Positions 45,092 to 58,499 of a stretch of 64,000 bases of DNA are shown here, piece by piece (the stretch's first letter is position 1; each line of letters opens with the position of its first letter). The stretch covers positions 62,001 to 126,000 of the forward strand of contig NZ_JARZHF010000003.1 in assembly GCF_029891575.1 (NCBI RefSeq), read 5' to 3'. Under the pieces are notes generated by a model, which worked only from the letters and a program-made list of their open reading frames with translations, was not told the origin of the DNA and searched no databases. This DNA comes from Salipaludibacillus daqingensis (GTDB taxonomy: Bacteria > Bacillota > Bacilli > Bacillales > Salisediminibacteriaceae). The translations under genes and the position numbers were made by a program.

Positions 45092-45805
45092 TTATTGGGC
45101 GTTCGCTTGATTATCAGATGACTTCGAGAAAAAATCATCCATTTCAGTAAGTAAGTCTTCTTTATGCTCACCAAACCAAATATAATGTTTTGCCTTTGGA
45201 AAAAAATAGAGCTTTTTTTCTTCCGATTGAATATGATCATATATATATTCAGCAGTTTTATGAGGAACTAAGCCGTCTTTTTCACCTTGTACCACCAGTG
45301 TTGGGACGGTGATTTTGTTCAAATGAGGTCGCAACTTTTTTACCATGCGAGCAAATTCAATCGTAGCTGTCATCGGTGTCCTCATAATTTTTTCACGGTA
45401 AAATTGGTAGTACTCATCGCTGTCTAATTCTCCGCGAACCCCTTCAAGAAACCAACCAGTCACATCTTGGACAATTTGTTTAGGATTAATATAATAAGCA
45501 GCAGAGCTTATTAAGACAAGTCGATCAATTGGATATTGGGAAGCTAAATAGCTGGCAATCATTCCTCCCATAGAAAATCCAACGACGAATACCTTTTCAC
45601 AACGCTCCAATAGCTCTTCTAAAGCAACTTTCGCTTTAAAAAGCCAATGTTTATATGTCACCGATTTTAATCCCGCTCTTGTTCCATCATGGCCTGGTAG
45701 TTCTGGACAATAGACAAGCCAGTTCTTTTTTCTTAAATGACGTTCAATATCGCCAACTTCTTGAGGCCTTCCGGCAAAACCATGTATGATAAGGCAGCCA
45801 ATCAT
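45092..45805 (-). CDS. Alpha/beta hydrolase (YvaM-like)
   Basis: 237 residues from the ATG at 45805, which has GGAG 8 bp upstream; a GTG nine bases upstream is less likely. HGFAGRPQEVGDIE, nucleophile Ser in VVGFSMGGMIASYLASQ, Asp in VQGEKDGLVPHKTAEY and His in FPKAKHYIWFGEH. Related to the neighbouring esterase by fold; substrate unknown. It follows secG in the same direction. Confidence 0.86.
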   Translation of the reverse strand: MIGCLIIHGFAGRPQEVGDIERHLRKKNWLVYCPELPGHDGTRAGLKSVTYKHWLFKAKVALEELLERCEKVFVVGFSMGGMIASYLASQYPIDRLVLISSAAYYINPKQIVQDVTGWFLEGVRGELDSDEYYQFYREKIMRTPMTATIEFARMVKKLRPHLNKITVPTLVVQGEKDGLVPHKTAEYIYDHIQSEEKKLYFFPKAKHYIWFGEHKEDLLTEMDDFFSKSSDNQANAQ

Positions 45806-45925
45806 AGAAATCACTCCTGAAAAATAGCTTTCCGATTGTATATGTAATCAAAACGGATCTCGTGATGTCAGTCTACATTCTTCTCTTTACTTTATTCCCA
45901 TTTCAAGCAAGATTTAATCTCAACT

Positions 45926-45957
45926 TAAAAAGCAGCAGACGCTGCGTCTGCTGCTTG
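45926..45957 (-). terminator. Terminator of secG
   Basis: AAGCAGCAGACGC and GCGTCTGCTGCTT form a perfect stem followed by TTTAAG on the minus strand. It would separate secG from the hydrolase genes. Confidence 0.88.
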
Positions 45958-45968
45958 GATGCTTCTAT

Positions 45969-46199
45969 TTACATGAAAAACGCTACAAGTAAAGTTAGCA
46001 AGAAAAACAACGTTCCTAGTACGACAGTTGCTCTTACTAGAACAGCATCTAAACCTCTTGCCTTTTGCTTACCAACCATCTGTTCAGCACCACCAGATAT
46101 GGCACCAGATAAACCTGCACTTTTTCCAGATTGTAACAAAACAGCTCCAATTAATAAAATCGAAACAATAACAAGTAAAATGGACGCGACTGCTTCCAC
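45969..46199 (-). CDS. secG: Preprotein translocase subunit SecG
   Basis: 76 residues, two membrane helices with the conserved middle loop [18 protein letters not shown] and [14 protein letters not shown]. The start is GTG at 46199, with GGAGG 8 bp upstream; the longer ATG-initiated reading would add 22 unsupported residues and exceed the usual 76. It is the non-essential partner of SecYE at the translocon. Confidence 0.93.
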   Translation of the reverse strand: MEAVASILLVIVSILLIGAVLLQSGKSAGLSGAISGGAEQMVGKQKARGLDAVLVRATVVLGTLFFLLTLLVAFFM

Positions 46200-46236
46200 A
46201 CTCTCCACCTCCAAACAGACATATAAACCTTCTAAG

Positions 46237-46265
46237 ATAGTATCATGAAACGAGCTAAGAATCAA
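46237..46265 (-). promoter_or_regulatory. Sigma-A promoter of secG
   Basis: On the minus strand TTGATT, 17 bp, TACTAT, about 40 bp before the GTG start. The 52-bp repeat array lies just upstream of it. Confidence 0.65.
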
Positions 46266-46328
46266 GATGTTCTAGGTGTTCGATATAAGAGAAGTAGGTT
46301 TCCTTCAGGTAATGATCATGCTACGAGA

Positions 46329-46640
46329 GGGACGCATAACTCCGTTTGCTTTCCTTCTCCTACGTCGCTCACGCTCGTCAGGCACTATGACGTCCGTATG
46401 CTTCCCTTCATCGTCGTCGCTCTCGCTCTTCGGGCACTATGTCCTCCGTATGCTTCCCTTCATCGTCGTCGCTCTCGCTCTTCGGGCACTATGTCCTCCG
46501 TATGCTTCCTTTCATCGACGTCGCTCTCGCTCGTCAGGCACTATGACGTCCGTATGCTTCCTTTCATCGACGTCGCTCTCGCTCGTCAGGCACTATGTCC
46601 TCCGTATGCTTCCCTTCGCTCCGCATAAAGCCACTGAAAG
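46329..46640. repeat. 52-bp tandem repeat, six copies
   Basis: GGCACTATG begins at 46381, 46433, 46485, 46537 and 46589, exactly 52 bp apart, with a diverged first copy at 46329. Each unit carries GGCACTATGWCSTCCGTATG, then CTTCCYTTCATCG and CTCTCGCTC-type words. Two unit types alternate (GTCAGGCACTATGACGTCC and TTCGGGCACTATGTCCTCC). On the sense strand of neighbours it is purine-rich. Overlapping reading frames in both phases are by-products; 52 is not a multiple of 3. A diverged tail extends to about 46700. Confidence 0.92.
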
Positions 46641-46762
46641 GATCTATCTCCCCCACTTACTGCCTTTCATCGACGACTCTCTCTCGAAAGGATCTATCAT
46701 CATCTTTCCTTTTCTCACCAACCTCCAACATCAAATCTAGATCCCCCCTTCCCCGACTCCAC

Positions 46763-46806
46763 GAAAAAAAGCCACAGCACCATTTTAATGGCGCCGAGGC
46801 TTTAAT
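46763..46806 (-). terminator. Terminator of eno and the glycolytic operon
   Basis: On the minus strand GGCGCCATT and AATGGTGC form the inner stem, extended by AAAGCC/GGCTTT, followed by TTTTTCG. Confidence 0.88.
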
Positions 46807-46816
46807 CATCAATTTA

Positions 46817-48118
<1,302 letters not shown>

Positions 48119-48161
48119 TCATTTTTAAAATCGTATCTTTGTTGTGACTACATTTCTATTA

Positions 48162-50472
<2,311 letters not shown>

Positions 50473-51657
50473 TTATTTATCGTTTAGTGCTACAACGCCA
50501 GGAAGTTCTTTTCCTTCGATAAACTCGAGGGAAGCTCCACCACCTGTGGAAATGTGATTCATCTTCTCAGCATAACCGAATTTCTCAACTGCTGCAGCAG
50601 AATCTCCACCACCGATAACCGTGTAAGTGTCAGTAGCATCTGCTAATGCTTCCGCTACACCTACTGTACCTTTAGCGAATTTCTCCATTTCAAAAACTCC
50701 CATTGGTCCGTTCCAAATAACTAATTTTGATTCTTTCACGACATTGCGATACGTTTCCATCGTTTTTGGACCAATATCAAGCGCTTGCCAATCAGCTGGA
50801 ATGTCTTTGATGTCAACGATTTTTGTGTTTGCATCTTCCCCAAACTTGTCAGCTACAACACCATCAACAGGCATATAGAAATTGACACCATTCTTTTCAG
50901 CCTTTTCCATAAATTGCTTCGCTAGGTCAATTTTATCTTCTTCTAATAAAGATTGCCCTATCTCATGTCCTTGCGCTTTAATAAACGTATACGCAAGTCC
51001 ACCACCGATAATTAAGTTGTCGACTTTATCGAGGAGATTATCAATAACGTTGATTTTATCTTTAACTTTCGCTCCACCAATAATTGCAGTAAATGGTCGA
51101 TCTGGATTAGCCATCGCTTTACCAAGAACCTCAAGTTCTTTCTCCATTAACAAACCTGCAACTGCTGGTAAGTGTTTTGCAATACCTTCCGTGGAAGCGT
51201 GAGCACGGTGAGCAGCACCGAATGCATCATTCACATACACATCAGCTAATTCAGCCATATGTTTCGCAAGTTCAGGATCATTCTTTTCTTCTCCTGCTTC
51301 AAAACGAACGTTTTCAAGTAAAACAACATCGCCTTCATTTAATTCAGCAATAGCTTTCTTTGGCTCGTCACCATAAACTTCATCTGTTTTTAAAACAGCT
51401 TGGTTTAATAAGTCACTTAAACGTTTTGCCACTGGATCCAAACGAAGCTCATCTACCGCTTCCCCTTTTGGACGGCCAAGGTGACTAGCGAGAATAATCT
51501 TCGCACCTTTTTCAATCAACATTTGAATGGTCGGTAATGCAGCACGAATACGCGTATCATCCGTTACTTCTCCCTTGCTCATTGGCACGTTAAAGTCTAC
51601 ACGGCAAAATACACGCTTTCCTTTTACATCTATATCACGAATGGATTTCTTATTCAT
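50473..51657 (-). CDS. pgk: Phosphoglycerate kinase
   Basis: 394 residues, two-domain kinase. N-terminal substrate site [14 protein letters not shown] and [11 protein letters not shown]; hinge and nucleotide site [15 protein letters not shown] and [16 protein letters not shown]-terminal [13 protein letters not shown]. Makes ATP from 1,3-bisphosphoglycerate. GAAGGAGGCATATTT precedes the ATG. Confidence 0.97.
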   Translation of the reverse strand: MNKKSIRDIDVKGKRVFCRVDFNVPMSKGEVTDDTRIRAALPTIQMLIEKGAKIILASHLGRPKGEAVDELRLDPVAKRLSDLLNQAVLKTDEVYGDEPKKAIAELNEGDVVLLENVRFEAGEEKNDPELAKHMAELADVYVNDAFGAAHRAHASTEGIAKHLPAVAGLLMEKELEVLGKAMANPDRPFTAIIGGAKVKDKINVIDNLLDKVDNLIIGGGLAYTFIKAQGHEIGQSLLEEDKIDLAKQFMEKAEKNGVNFYMPVDGVVADKFGEDANTKIVDIKDIPADWQALDIGPKTMETYRNVVKESKLVIWNGPMGVFEMEKFAKGTVGVAEALADATDTYTVIGGGDSAAAVEKFGYAEKMNHISTGGGASLEFIEGKELPGVVALNDK

Positions 51658-51753
51658 AAATATGCCTCCTTCTTACTTCTTCGGTAAGAGATTTCGTGGG
51701 TTCATGTGATGACGTTTTTTCCCGTCCGTCACGGTAATTTTTTTCCTAAGTAT

Positions 51754-51824
51754 GCATTTACATACGTTTTAACAATCATATGTAAATGCTATAAAAGGAG
51801 GCTGGACACGAGCCCGCCTCCTTC
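51754..51824 (-). other. Two hairpins between gap and pgk
   Basis: A perfect 11-bp inverted repeat (GCATTTACATA / TATGTAAATGC, 51754-51789) is followed by GGAGGC/GCCTCC pairing (51796-51823) that ends in a short TTTTAT on the minus strand. They may partly terminate after gap or stabilise the gap mRNA; gap is usually made in excess of the rest of the operon. Confidence 0.5.
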
Positions 51825-51856
51825 GTTTACAGACTTATAAGGTTGTTACGTCGTTC

Positions 51857-52864
51857 TTACAGTCCTTTTTCAACAATATAATCAACTAAGTTAATAACTT
51901 GTGCTGAGTAACCAGTTTCGTTGTCATACCAAGAAATAACTTTAACCATGTTACCTTCCATAACCATTGTGGAAAGCGCATCGATTGTTGATGCATCTGT
52001 ATTTCCATTATAGTCACGAGAAACAAGTGGCTCTTCACTGTAACCAAGAATTCCTTTTAAATCACCTTCAGAAGCTTCTTTGAATGCAGCATTTACTTCT
52101 TCAGCTGTTACATCTTTGCCTAGTTCTGCAGTAAGGTCTACTAAAGAAACGTTTGGAGTTGGAACACGCATAGCTCCACCATTTAGTTTTCCTTTAAGTT
52201 CAGGAAGTACAAGAGATACAGCTTTTGCAGCACCAGTGCTTGTTGGAATAATTGATTCCGCAGCAGCACGAGCACGACGATAATCTTTATGTGGTAAGTC
52301 AAGAATGTTTTGGTCATTTGTGTAAGAGTGAATTGTTGTCATCATTCCACGCTTAAGTTCAAATTTATCATTAAGAACTTTTGCAAATGGAGCAAGACAG
52401 TTTGTTGTACAAGAAGCGTTTGAAATCACATGGTGATTTGCAGGATCATACTTGTCTTCATTTACACCCATAACAATTGTGATGTCTTCATCCGTTGCTG
52501 GTGCAGAGATAACAACTTTTTTAGCGCCTGCTTCTAAATGCTTAGCAGCAGCTTCACGCTTTGTGAAAATACCTGTTGATTCAACAACAACTTCTGCTCC
52601 TAATTCTCCCCACTTAAGGTTTGCTGGGTCACGCTCTGCTGTAACGATAATCTCTTTTCCGTCTACTACTAGGTTGTCACCTTTTGCTTCTACTTTTACG
52701 TCAAGCTTTCCGTGAACGGAATCATATTGTAGTAAGTGTGCTAACATATTTGCATCTGTAAGGTCGTTAACTGCAACTACTTCTACCTTTGGATTTGCAA
52801 GAGCTTGTCTAAACACAACTCGTCCAATTCGTCCGAAACCGTTAATACCAATTTTTGTTGCCAT
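51857..52864 (-). CDS. gap: Glyceraldehyde-3-phosphate dehydrogenase, glycolytic type
   Basis: 335 residues. NAD-binding [16 protein letters not shown], catalytic Cys in [17 protein letters not shown], His in [13 protein letters not shown], and [13 protein letters not shown]. Its place directly after cggR marks it as the glycolytic GapA rather than the gluconeogenic GapB. TAAGGAGGAATTTTATC precedes the ATG. Confidence 0.97.
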   Translation of the reverse strand: MATKIGINGFGRIGRVVFRQALANPKVEVVAVNDLTDANMLAHLLQYDSVHGKLDVKVEAKGDNLVVDGKEIIVTAERDPANLKWGELGAEVVVESTGIFTKREAAAKHLEAGAKKVVISAPATDEDITIVMGVNEDKYDPANHHVISNASCTTNCLAPFAKVLNDKFELKRGMMTTIHSYTNDQNILDLPHKDYRRARAAAESIIPTSTGAAKAVSLVLPELKGKLNGGAMRVPTPNVSLVDLTAELGKDVTAEEVNAAFKEASEGDLKGILGYSEEPLVSRDYNGNTDASTIDALSTMVMEGNMVKVISWYDNETGYSAQVINLVDYIVEKGL

Positions 52865-52910
52865 GATAAAATTCCTCCTTAAGTGTTGTGAAGCATATTA
52901 TTTATTTTTT

Positions 52911-52930
52911 CAAAGGGATAATACCCCTTG
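52911..52930 (-). other. Stem-loop between cggR and gap
   Basis: CAAGGGGTATTATCCCTTTG can fold into a small stem just before gap. In B. subtilis the cggR-gapA mRNA is cut near such a structure, stabilising the gap part. Here this is inferred by analogy. Confidence 0.4.
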
Positions 52931-52979
52931 AATAAACGAATCAATGTAACCCTATTATCGAAATATAGAGTTTTTAAAC

Positions 52980-54002
52980 TTACTTTTCTAGAATTGCTCT
53001 AGCAGCGCCCTCATCTGTTACAAGGACTTGACTTGGACTTTGTTTCATATAAGCCTCTATTGCCTCCGCTTTTGATTTCCCTCCAGCAACTGCAATAATA
53101 TCTGAGATGTTTTGCAAGTCTTCTAACTGAAGTCCAATCGTTAACACTTTATGAATAATGTCCCCCGATTGGTCAAAATAATAACCAAAAGCTTCCGCTA
53201 CCGCTTTTTTTTGTTCCAGTTTCTCCATCACTTCTTGAGATGTATTTCTGCGTTCTGCCATTGTGGATGCTTCCCCAATACCATGAATGACCATTGTCAC
53301 CGAACGGATTAACCTCAAAATGTCTTGCACAGACGGTTCACTAATCAATGACTCATACGCCTCTTTACTCAACTGGTCTGGCACATGAAGCAAACGGTAA
53401 GATCCCATCGCTTTTCGAGCCATTGTTGCACAAATCGTATTCGCTTGGTTTTCTACTTGTTCTCCAAGTCCACCGCGTGCAGGAACAAACAACGTTTCCT
53501 TCAAATCTGAGTCTGGAACTAACATTTCGGCAACAGCAGCAATGGAAGTACCTCCTGTTACAGCAATGATGTTATCCTTAAACGACATCTTTTGTTTGAT
53601 CAAGTTAACACAAGCTCGACCCATTTCCTTTTGAACCCAAGAATATTCGTCGCTATCTCCGGGAACGATATGTACTTCTGAAATACCAAGCTTTTTTTGC
53701 AACTCTTCTTCCATCGTCCGTGTTTGAAAAACTTCTTTCATAACGACTTCTAGTTGGCCAAGTAAATTGTGCCCATCATCGGTCAATGTCATTCCAGATG
53801 ATGCAAATTCAACTAAACCTTGTTCTTTTAAAAACGTCACTTCACTTCGCAAAACTCGTTCAGACATTTCTAAGTTACTAGACAGTGTCCGACGTCCAAT
53901 TGGTTGCATCAATCGGATAAATCGCAAAATGCGAAATCGTTGCCCTAAAACATCAACTAAGTCGGGCAAAATTTTTTTTTGCAAGTCTAAAAGCATGTTC
54001 AT
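52980..54002 (-). CDS. cggR: Central glycolytic genes repressor CggR
   Basis: 340 residues from the ATG at 54002 (MNMLLDLQKKILPDLVDVL), preceded by AAAAGGAGAATTTGC; upstream ATGs lack ribosome-binding sites. N-terminal winged helix (about 25-85: GRRTLSSNLEMSERVLRSEV), then the SorC-type sugar-phosphate domain (VTGGTSIAAVAEML, ARGGLGEQVENQANTI, DEGAAR). Fructose-1,6-bisphosphate releases it from the operator. It represses its own operon, gap to eno. Confidence 0.95.
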   Translation of the reverse strand: MNMLLDLQKKILPDLVDVLGQRFRILRFIRLMQPIGRRTLSSNLEMSERVLRSEVTFLKEQGLVEFASSGMTLTDDGHNLLGQLEVVMKEVFQTRTMEEELQKKLGISEVHIVPGDSDEYSWVQKEMGRACVNLIKQKMSFKDNIIAVTGGTSIAAVAEMLVPDSDLKETLFVPARGGLGEQVENQANTICATMARKAMGSYRLLHVPDQLSKEAYESLISEPSVQDILRLIRSVTMVIHGIGEASTMAERRNTSQEVMEKLEQKKAVAEAFGYYFDQSGDIIHKVLTIGLQLEDLQNISDIIAVAGGKSKAEAIEAYMKQSPSQVLVTDEGAARAILEK

Positions 54003-54035
54003 GCAAATTCTCCTTTTGTCGCATAATATCCGCCA

Positions 54036-54073
54036 GGGACTACCAACGTCCCTTATAGACATATTATGTCCCA
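54036..54073. promoter_or_regulatory. CggR operator
   Basis: Two direct copies of GGGAC-N6-WGTC separated by a few bases: GGGACATAATATGTC and GGGACGTTGGTAGTC on the minus strand. This is the two-site CggR arrangement, located between promoter and start codon as a roadblock. Confidence 0.88.
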
Positions 54074-54123
54074 CCTTGCGAAAAAAAAGACTGAATCCTT
54101 TGGATTATTTGATACACAAGCTT

Positions 54124-54151
54124 ATTATCACTTGCAATGTCATTGTATCAA
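54124..54151 (-). promoter_or_regulatory. Promoter of the cggR-gap operon
   Basis: On the minus strand TTGATA, 16 bp, GATAAT, about 50 bp upstream of the CggR operator. Confidence 0.6.
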
Positions 54152-54216
54152 GGAAAAGTCTTCTAATCAACTACTATCATGTGAACATTTTATGTTGTAA
54201 ACGCTTGCTTATACTT

Positions 54217-54450
54217 TTACAATAATTTTCTTTTTAATATGTCATACGAAATGATTCCTTCATCAAGGACTGTCCCCTCGGTAGTCGTCACTACCGGTAT
54301 TCTAATTTGAAACTCCTCTAACCACTCATCATTCGTATAAATATCTCGGATTTCAATATCGAAAAAACTTTCTTTTTGCAACGCTTGAAGCTTATCTAGT
54401 CCTTTTTCGCATAGAGGACAATCTATTTTAGTATAAAAGTAAACGGTCAT
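54217..54450 (-). CDS. Glutaredoxin-like thiol protein
   Basis: 77 residues from the ATG at 54450, preceded by TTAAGGAGATAATT; a longer reading overlaps rpoN and is not supported. Redox motif CPLC in MTVYFYTKIDCPLCEKGLDK, then RIPVVTTTEGTVLDEGI (cis-Pro). A short glutaredoxin/thioredoxin fold of the DUF836 type. It follows rpoN by 10 nt, so it may be co-transcribed. Partner unknown. Confidence 0.82.
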   Translation of the reverse strand: MTVYFYTKIDCPLCEKGLDKLQALQKESFFDIEIRDIYTNDEWLEEFQIRIPVVTTTEGTVLDEGIISYDILKRKLL

Positions 54451-54460
54451 AATTATCTCC

Positions 54461-55807
54461 TTAAGAAAATCTTTTTCGTTGAGAAGAAGAAGGGATATGC
54501 ATCTCTTCTCTGTATTTTGCAACTGTTCGCCTAGAAACATTTATTTCAAACTGATTTTTCAATAATTCAGCGATCTTTTGATCTGATAAAGGTTTTTGTT
54601 TATTTTCTTCATCAATCAATCTTTTCATATAAATCTTCACCCGTTCAGAAGAACTGGATTCAGATGAATCTCTTCCGACAGTTGAGTTAAAGAAATATTT
54701 TAATTCATACAACCCTCTTGGTGTTTGAACGTATTTTTTTGTTGTTGCTCTCGATACCGTCGACTCGTGAACGTCTGCTTCTTCTGCAATCTTTTTAAGA
54801 GTCAGAGGCTTTAGATGGGAAGGTCCATGAACAAAAAAATCAAGTTGATAGCGAACAATCGCTTCGGTTACGCTTAAAATTGTTTGCTGCCGTTGAGCGA
54901 TACTTCGCTTAAGCCACTGAAATTGATCGTATTTTTGCTTAATATATTGTTGCGTATCTCCATCTTTATTTTGCATCATTTTTTCATACTGTTGATTCAT
55001 TAACATTTTAGGCATGTGCTGTTCATTTAGCCGAACGACAAATTCATTTTTCACTTTTACAACCGTCACATCTGGAATGACGTACCTAGCAGGTTCGTTA
55101 TGGAATAAAGACCCTGGCTTTGGGTGCAACGTTTGGATGAAATCAGCAACCATTTGTACGTCTTCTATCGTCACATTTTCAGCTTTCGCAATTTTTTTAA
55201 ATTGATTTTTTGCTAATAAATCTAAATGGTTTGTAATGATTGATTCCGTTAGCGGGTCTTTCGTTTCTAAATGATGCAGTTGTATAAGCAAGCATTCTTT
55301 CAGTGTAAAAGCCCCAACACCGAAAGGCTCAAATGATTGTAAAAGCTTTATTCCTTCTTTCACAGCTTCCAGTGGCTCTTTTATATCTGCTGCAAACTCT
55401 TCAGCCGTTTGTTTTAAATAGCCATTTTCGTCTACGCTCAACGCTAAATAAGTAACAATTCTTCGTGTTTCTGGCTGAAGATGTAAAAGCCTAATTTGAT
55501 TTAATAAATAATCTTGCAATCCTTCTTCTTGTTCACTTAAATGATCCATCGGAGAATAATCATTATCGCCTTCATCTTTCGATTTATAATCATATATTGG
55601 GGTTTCGTCACTGATTTTCTGTCTAGCAATTTCTTCTTGCGTCTCTTGGTCTTTTAACTCAATAAGTGGGTTTTCTAATTGCTGCTCATGTAAATATTCA
55701 TTGAGATCCAGTACAGAGTATTGCAAGATGGTAATTGCTTGCCGAAGCTCATTTGTCATCATCAGTTTCATTGATTGTTTTTGAAACAATCCAAAATCCA
55801 TATTCAT
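54461..55807 (-). CDS. sigL: RNA polymerase sigma-54 factor (SigL/RpoN)
   Basis: 448 residues. N-terminal activator-interacting region (Gln-rich KQSMKLMMTNELRQAITILQ split across about residues 10-30), core-binding region, HTH (PLTLKKIAEEADVHESTVSR, ending RATTKK), and the RpoN box RRTVAKYREEMHIPSS near the C-terminus, recognising -24/-12 promoters. GGAGG is 9 bp before the ATG at 55807. Divergent from clpP across a 473-bp region. Confidence 0.95.
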   Translation of the reverse strand: MNMDFGLFQKQSMKLMMTNELRQAITILQYSVLDLNEYLHEQQLENPLIELKDQETQEEIARQKISDETPIYDYKSKDEGDNDYSPMDHLSEQEEGLQDYLLNQIRLLHLQPETRRIVTYLALSVDENGYLKQTAEEFAADIKEPLEAVKEGIKLLQSFEPFGVGAFTLKECLLIQLHHLETKDPLTESIITNHLDLLAKNQFKKIAKAENVTIEDVQMVADFIQTLHPKPGSLFHNEPARYVIPDVTVVKVKNEFVVRLNEQHMPKMLMNQQYEKMMQNKDGDTQQYIKQKYDQFQWLKRSIAQRQQTILSVTEAIVRYQLDFFVHGPSHLKPLTLKKIAEEADVHESTVSRATTKKYVQTPRGLYELKYFFNSTVGRDSSESSSSERVKIYMKRLIDEENKQKPLSDQKIAELLKNQFEINVSRRTVAKYREEMHIPSSSQRKRFS

Positions 55808-56138
55808 TCAGCAAAGCCTCCTAACCAAAAGTGTGGAACTTTTCAGACCATGCTCCCTGTCTCCTTTCCTATTATACATGATGATGTGAACATTTTGTCT
55901 GAGTTAGACGAATCAGAATAATTCTTTACAAAATTCATTTTCTTTACGTAAGATGATTATCAATTATGGCTATCCAAAGTTATCACATGCTATTTTTTAA
56001 CATATAACTGTTCATAAGTTTCCCCACTCAGAAACCTCCTAATAAATAATTTCAACTAGTCTTTTCTTGTTTGAAAAAAAGGAATATCGGTTATGATGAA
56101 AAATGGAGGATTTTCTTCTGGTGATAGAGTGATTATTA

Positions 56139-56155
56139 TTTGACCTTCATTGACC
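56139..56155. promoter_or_regulatory. CtsR operator of clpP
   Basis: On the minus strand GGTCAATGAAGGTCAAA: two copies of the GGTCAA(A) heptad separated by 3 bases, the CtsR consensus. It overlaps the -35 of clpP; heat stress inactivates CtsR. Confidence 0.9.
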
Positions 56156-56169
56156 TTTAAGGTTATGAT
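56140..56169 (+). promoter_or_regulatory. Sigma-A promoter of clpP
   Basis: TTGACC, 18 bp, TATGAT. The -35 lies within the first CtsR heptad. Confidence 0.72.
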
Positions 56170-56280
56170 GGAATCATACTTAATTTACAAAGAGGTGCAC
56201 CCTAAATTCGCCGATTAAACTAGCGAAAGGGCTCATCCTCTGCAACCCAATTTAAGATAAAGCAAAGGAGGAACATAACC

Positions 56281-56880
56281 ATGAATTTAGTCCCAACGGT
56301 TATAGAACAAACAAATCGCGGTGAAAGAGCTTATGACATTTATTCACGTCTATTAAAAGATCGTATCATTATGCTCGGGTCTGGAATTGATGACAACGTA
56401 TCAAATTCTATCGTAGCACAATTGCTATTCCTAGCTGCCGATGACCCTGAGAAAGATATTTCTCTTTACATTAATAGTCCAGGAGGATCTATCACGGCTG
56501 GAATGGCCATTTACGACACGATGCAGTTTATCAAACCACAAGTTCAAACGATCTGTATCGGTATGGCAGCTTCAATGGGAGCTTTCTTATTAACTGCCGG
56601 TGAACCAGGAAAACGTTTCGCTCTTCCTAATAGTGAAGTAATGATTCACCAACCATTAGGTGGAACTCAAGGCCAAGCGTCAGATATTGAAATTCACGCA
56701 AAGCGTATTATTGAAATGAAAGAAAAATTAAACCAAATCATTGCCGATAGATCAGGACAAGATATTGAAACTGTTCGAAAAGATACAGACCGTGATAACT
56801 TCATGTCTGCTATTGAGGCAAAAAATTACGGGTTAATTGATGAAGTAATGGAAAAGAATCCAGACACTAAATCAAAATAA
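56281..56880 (+). CDS. clpP: ATP-dependent Clp protease proteolytic subunit
   Basis: 199 residues, the usual ClpP length. Nucleophilic Ser in [16 protein letters not shown], His in [13 protein letters not shown], catalytic Asp in [11 protein letters not shown]. The N-terminal [20 protein letters not shown] matches Bacillus ClpP. It forms the barrel that degrades substrates delivered by ClpX, ClpC or ClpE, including tmRNA-tagged proteins. AAAGGAGGAACATAACC precedes the ATG; CtsR-regulated. Confidence 0.97.
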   Translation: MNLVPTVIEQTNRGERAYDIYSRLLKDRIIMLGSGIDDNVSNSIVAQLLFLAADDPEKDISLYINSPGGSITAGMAIYDTMQFIKPQVQTICIGMAASMGAFLLTAGEPGKRFALPNSEVMIHQPLGGTQGQASDIEIHAKRIIEMKEKLNQIIADRSGQDIETVRKDTDRDNFMSAIEAKNYGLIDEVMEKNPDTKSK

Positions 56881-56937
56881 GTATCTTGTGTTAAGTAGTT
56901 CGGAACGCTTAACTTTTCACCCTAAAACGCAAAATGA

Positions 56938-56967
56938 GGGATAGTCTCCAATGACTATCCCTTTTTT
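56938..56967 (+). terminator. Terminator of clpP
   Basis: GGGATAGTC and GACTATCCC pair around TCCAAT, followed by TTTTTT. Confidence 0.93.
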
Positions 56968-57094
56968 ATGCACTCAAATTCGTTTATACATTGATGAAGG
57001 ATGGTTGTTCAATAGAAATTACTCCAAAATTCCTTACTACTCAATACGGTCATATGTTCTTGACTAATTATAGACTTAAAATAAATATGAGAAT

Positions 57095-57121
57095 AAAATA
57101 GAAAAAGGCGTTACCGCCCTG
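57095..57121 (-). terminator. Terminator of the crh operon
   Basis: GGCGGTAACGCC forms a compact stem on the minus strand, followed by TTTTTCTATTTT, 20 bp after the crh stop. Confidence 0.85.
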
Positions 57122-57139
57122 TCTCTGCATCTTTTCAAA

Positions 57140-57397
57140 TTAATCTTCTTTCTCAACAAAAGAAACTAATGTATCCATAGCTACTTGCTCATCAGGTCCC
57201 TCTATTTTCAAATGAATATCTTTATTAGCTCCAACTGCTAAGCTCATAATTCCCATAATACTTTTAGCATTGACATTTTTACCATTTTTCTCAATAAAAA
57301 TATCCGAAGCAAATCGATTTGCTTCTTGTACAAACAAAGCTGCTGGTCTAGCCTGTAGCCCTGTTTTACGTTTCACTCTCACTGTTTTTTCAATCAT
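57140..57397 (-). CDS. crh: HPr-like catabolite repression protein Crh
   Basis: 85 residues from the ATG at 57397, which has AGGAGG 9 bp upstream. The site corresponding to HPr His15 is Gln (RKTGLQARPAALFVQ), so it cannot take phosphate from the PTS, whereas the regulatory Ser46 context is intact (NAKSIMGIMSLAVG). It acts as a CcpA co-repressor when phosphorylated by HprK. Last gene after whiA in the conserved cluster. Confidence 0.95.
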   Translation of the reverse strand: MIEKTVRVKRKTGLQARPAALFVQEANRFASDIFIEKNGKNVNAKSIMGIMSLAVGANKDIHLKIEGPDEQVAMDTLVSFVEKED

Positions 57398-57483
57398 TTC
57401 AATCATCCTCCTTAGTATAATCACACTCACAGGCTCACTATATCTACAAACGCTTTCATAATCGTTTTATGAAAAGCAGGGGA

Positions 57484-58425
57484 CTACACTCTTTCCCCTG
57501 CACGAAGCTTGTTGGCGAATTCATCGATTTTGCGTAATCGATGATTGACCCCTGATTTACTCACCTTTCCACTCTCCACCATTTCCCCTAGTTCCTTTAA
57601 TGTCACATCTTGATGATCAATTCGCAGTTGAGCTATTTCTTGGAGCTTGTCAGGTAATGTTTCAAGACCAACTTCTCTCTTTATAAAACGTATATTTTCT
57701 ACTTGCCGCATTGCTGCACCAACAGTTTTATTTAAGTTTGCTGTTTCACAATTTACTAAACGATTAACTGAATTTCGCATATCTTTCATGATACGAACAT
57801 CTTCGAACCTAAGAAGTGCTTGGTGAGCACCAATGACATTGAGAAACTCACTTATTTTTTCACTTTCCTTTAAGTATAAAATAAAACCTTTTTTTCTTTC
57901 AATCATTTTTGCACTTAAGTGAAAATGATTGATCAGATTACAAAGTGATCGATTATGCTCTTCATACAAGGAGAATATTTCTAAATGATAAGAAGACGTC
58001 TCTGGATGATTGACGGAACCACCTGCTAAAAATGCTCCTCGCAGATAAGCACGTTTACAACATTCATTTTTGATTAGTTCATTAGAAATTTCTCTTGTAA
58101 ACGCAAAAGTGTCATCAACGATATGAAGCGATTCCAAGATCTTTCGAGCATCTTTACTTATTCTAGCAACGTAGACATTATTTTTTTTCAATCTCATTTT
58201 TTTTCGAACGAGCAATTCAACATGTACGTCGTAATTAGATTTCAATAATGTATACATTCTTCTTGCGATCGCTGCATTTTCTGTTTGAATATCTAATGTA
58301 ATCCTCATGTTACGAATCGATATTACACCGTTCATACGAATTAACGCTGCCAATTCAGCCTTTGAACAACATGGTGACACTTCCATTTGCGTTAATTCTT
58401 TTTTTACCATGGAAGCAAAAGACAA
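57484..58425 (-). CDS. whiA: DNA-binding protein WhiA
   Basis: 313 residues from the TTG at 58425 ([19 protein letters not shown] matches the family start; RBS GGGGTGAG); a longer ATG reading adds 12 residues without a site. N-terminal LAGLIDADG-like domain (about 20-200) and C-terminal HTH (about 220-310: [20 protein letters not shown], ending [16 protein letters not shown]). It influences cell division and chromosome segregation in Bacillus. Between yvcK and crh. Confidence 0.93.
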   Translation of the reverse strand: MSFASMVKKELTQMEVSPCCSKAELAALIRMNGVISIRNMRITLDIQTENAAIARRMYTLLKSNYDVHVELLVRKKMRLKKNNVYVARISKDARKILESLHIVDDTFAFTREISNELIKNECCKRAYLRGAFLAGGSVNHPETSSYHLEIFSLYEEHNRSLCNLINHFHLSAKMIERKKGFILYLKESEKISEFLNVIGAHQALLRFEDVRIMKDMRNSVNRLVNCETANLNKTVGAAMRQVENIRFIKREVGLETLPDKLQEIAQLRIDHQDVTLKELGEMVESGKVSKSGVNHRLRKIDEFANKLRAGERV

Positions 58426-58499
58426 TGGTCTCACCCCTAACTTTTTAACCGATAACCTCAACAGATGATCTGATTATTATATCATGTATGAGAGTAAAA

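Larger units (their letters stand above)
55808..56280. other. Divergent intergenic region sigL / clpP
   Basis: Contains the CtsR operator and clpP promoter at its clpP end. About 5855-6130 relative positions (55855-56130) are AT-rich with no further feature that I can support. Confidence 0.6.

Noticed and set aside
7879-46640. Arrays considered as CRISPR
   Set aside because: Units are 21 or 52 bp including spacers, spacers are repeated or too short, and no cas genes are present.
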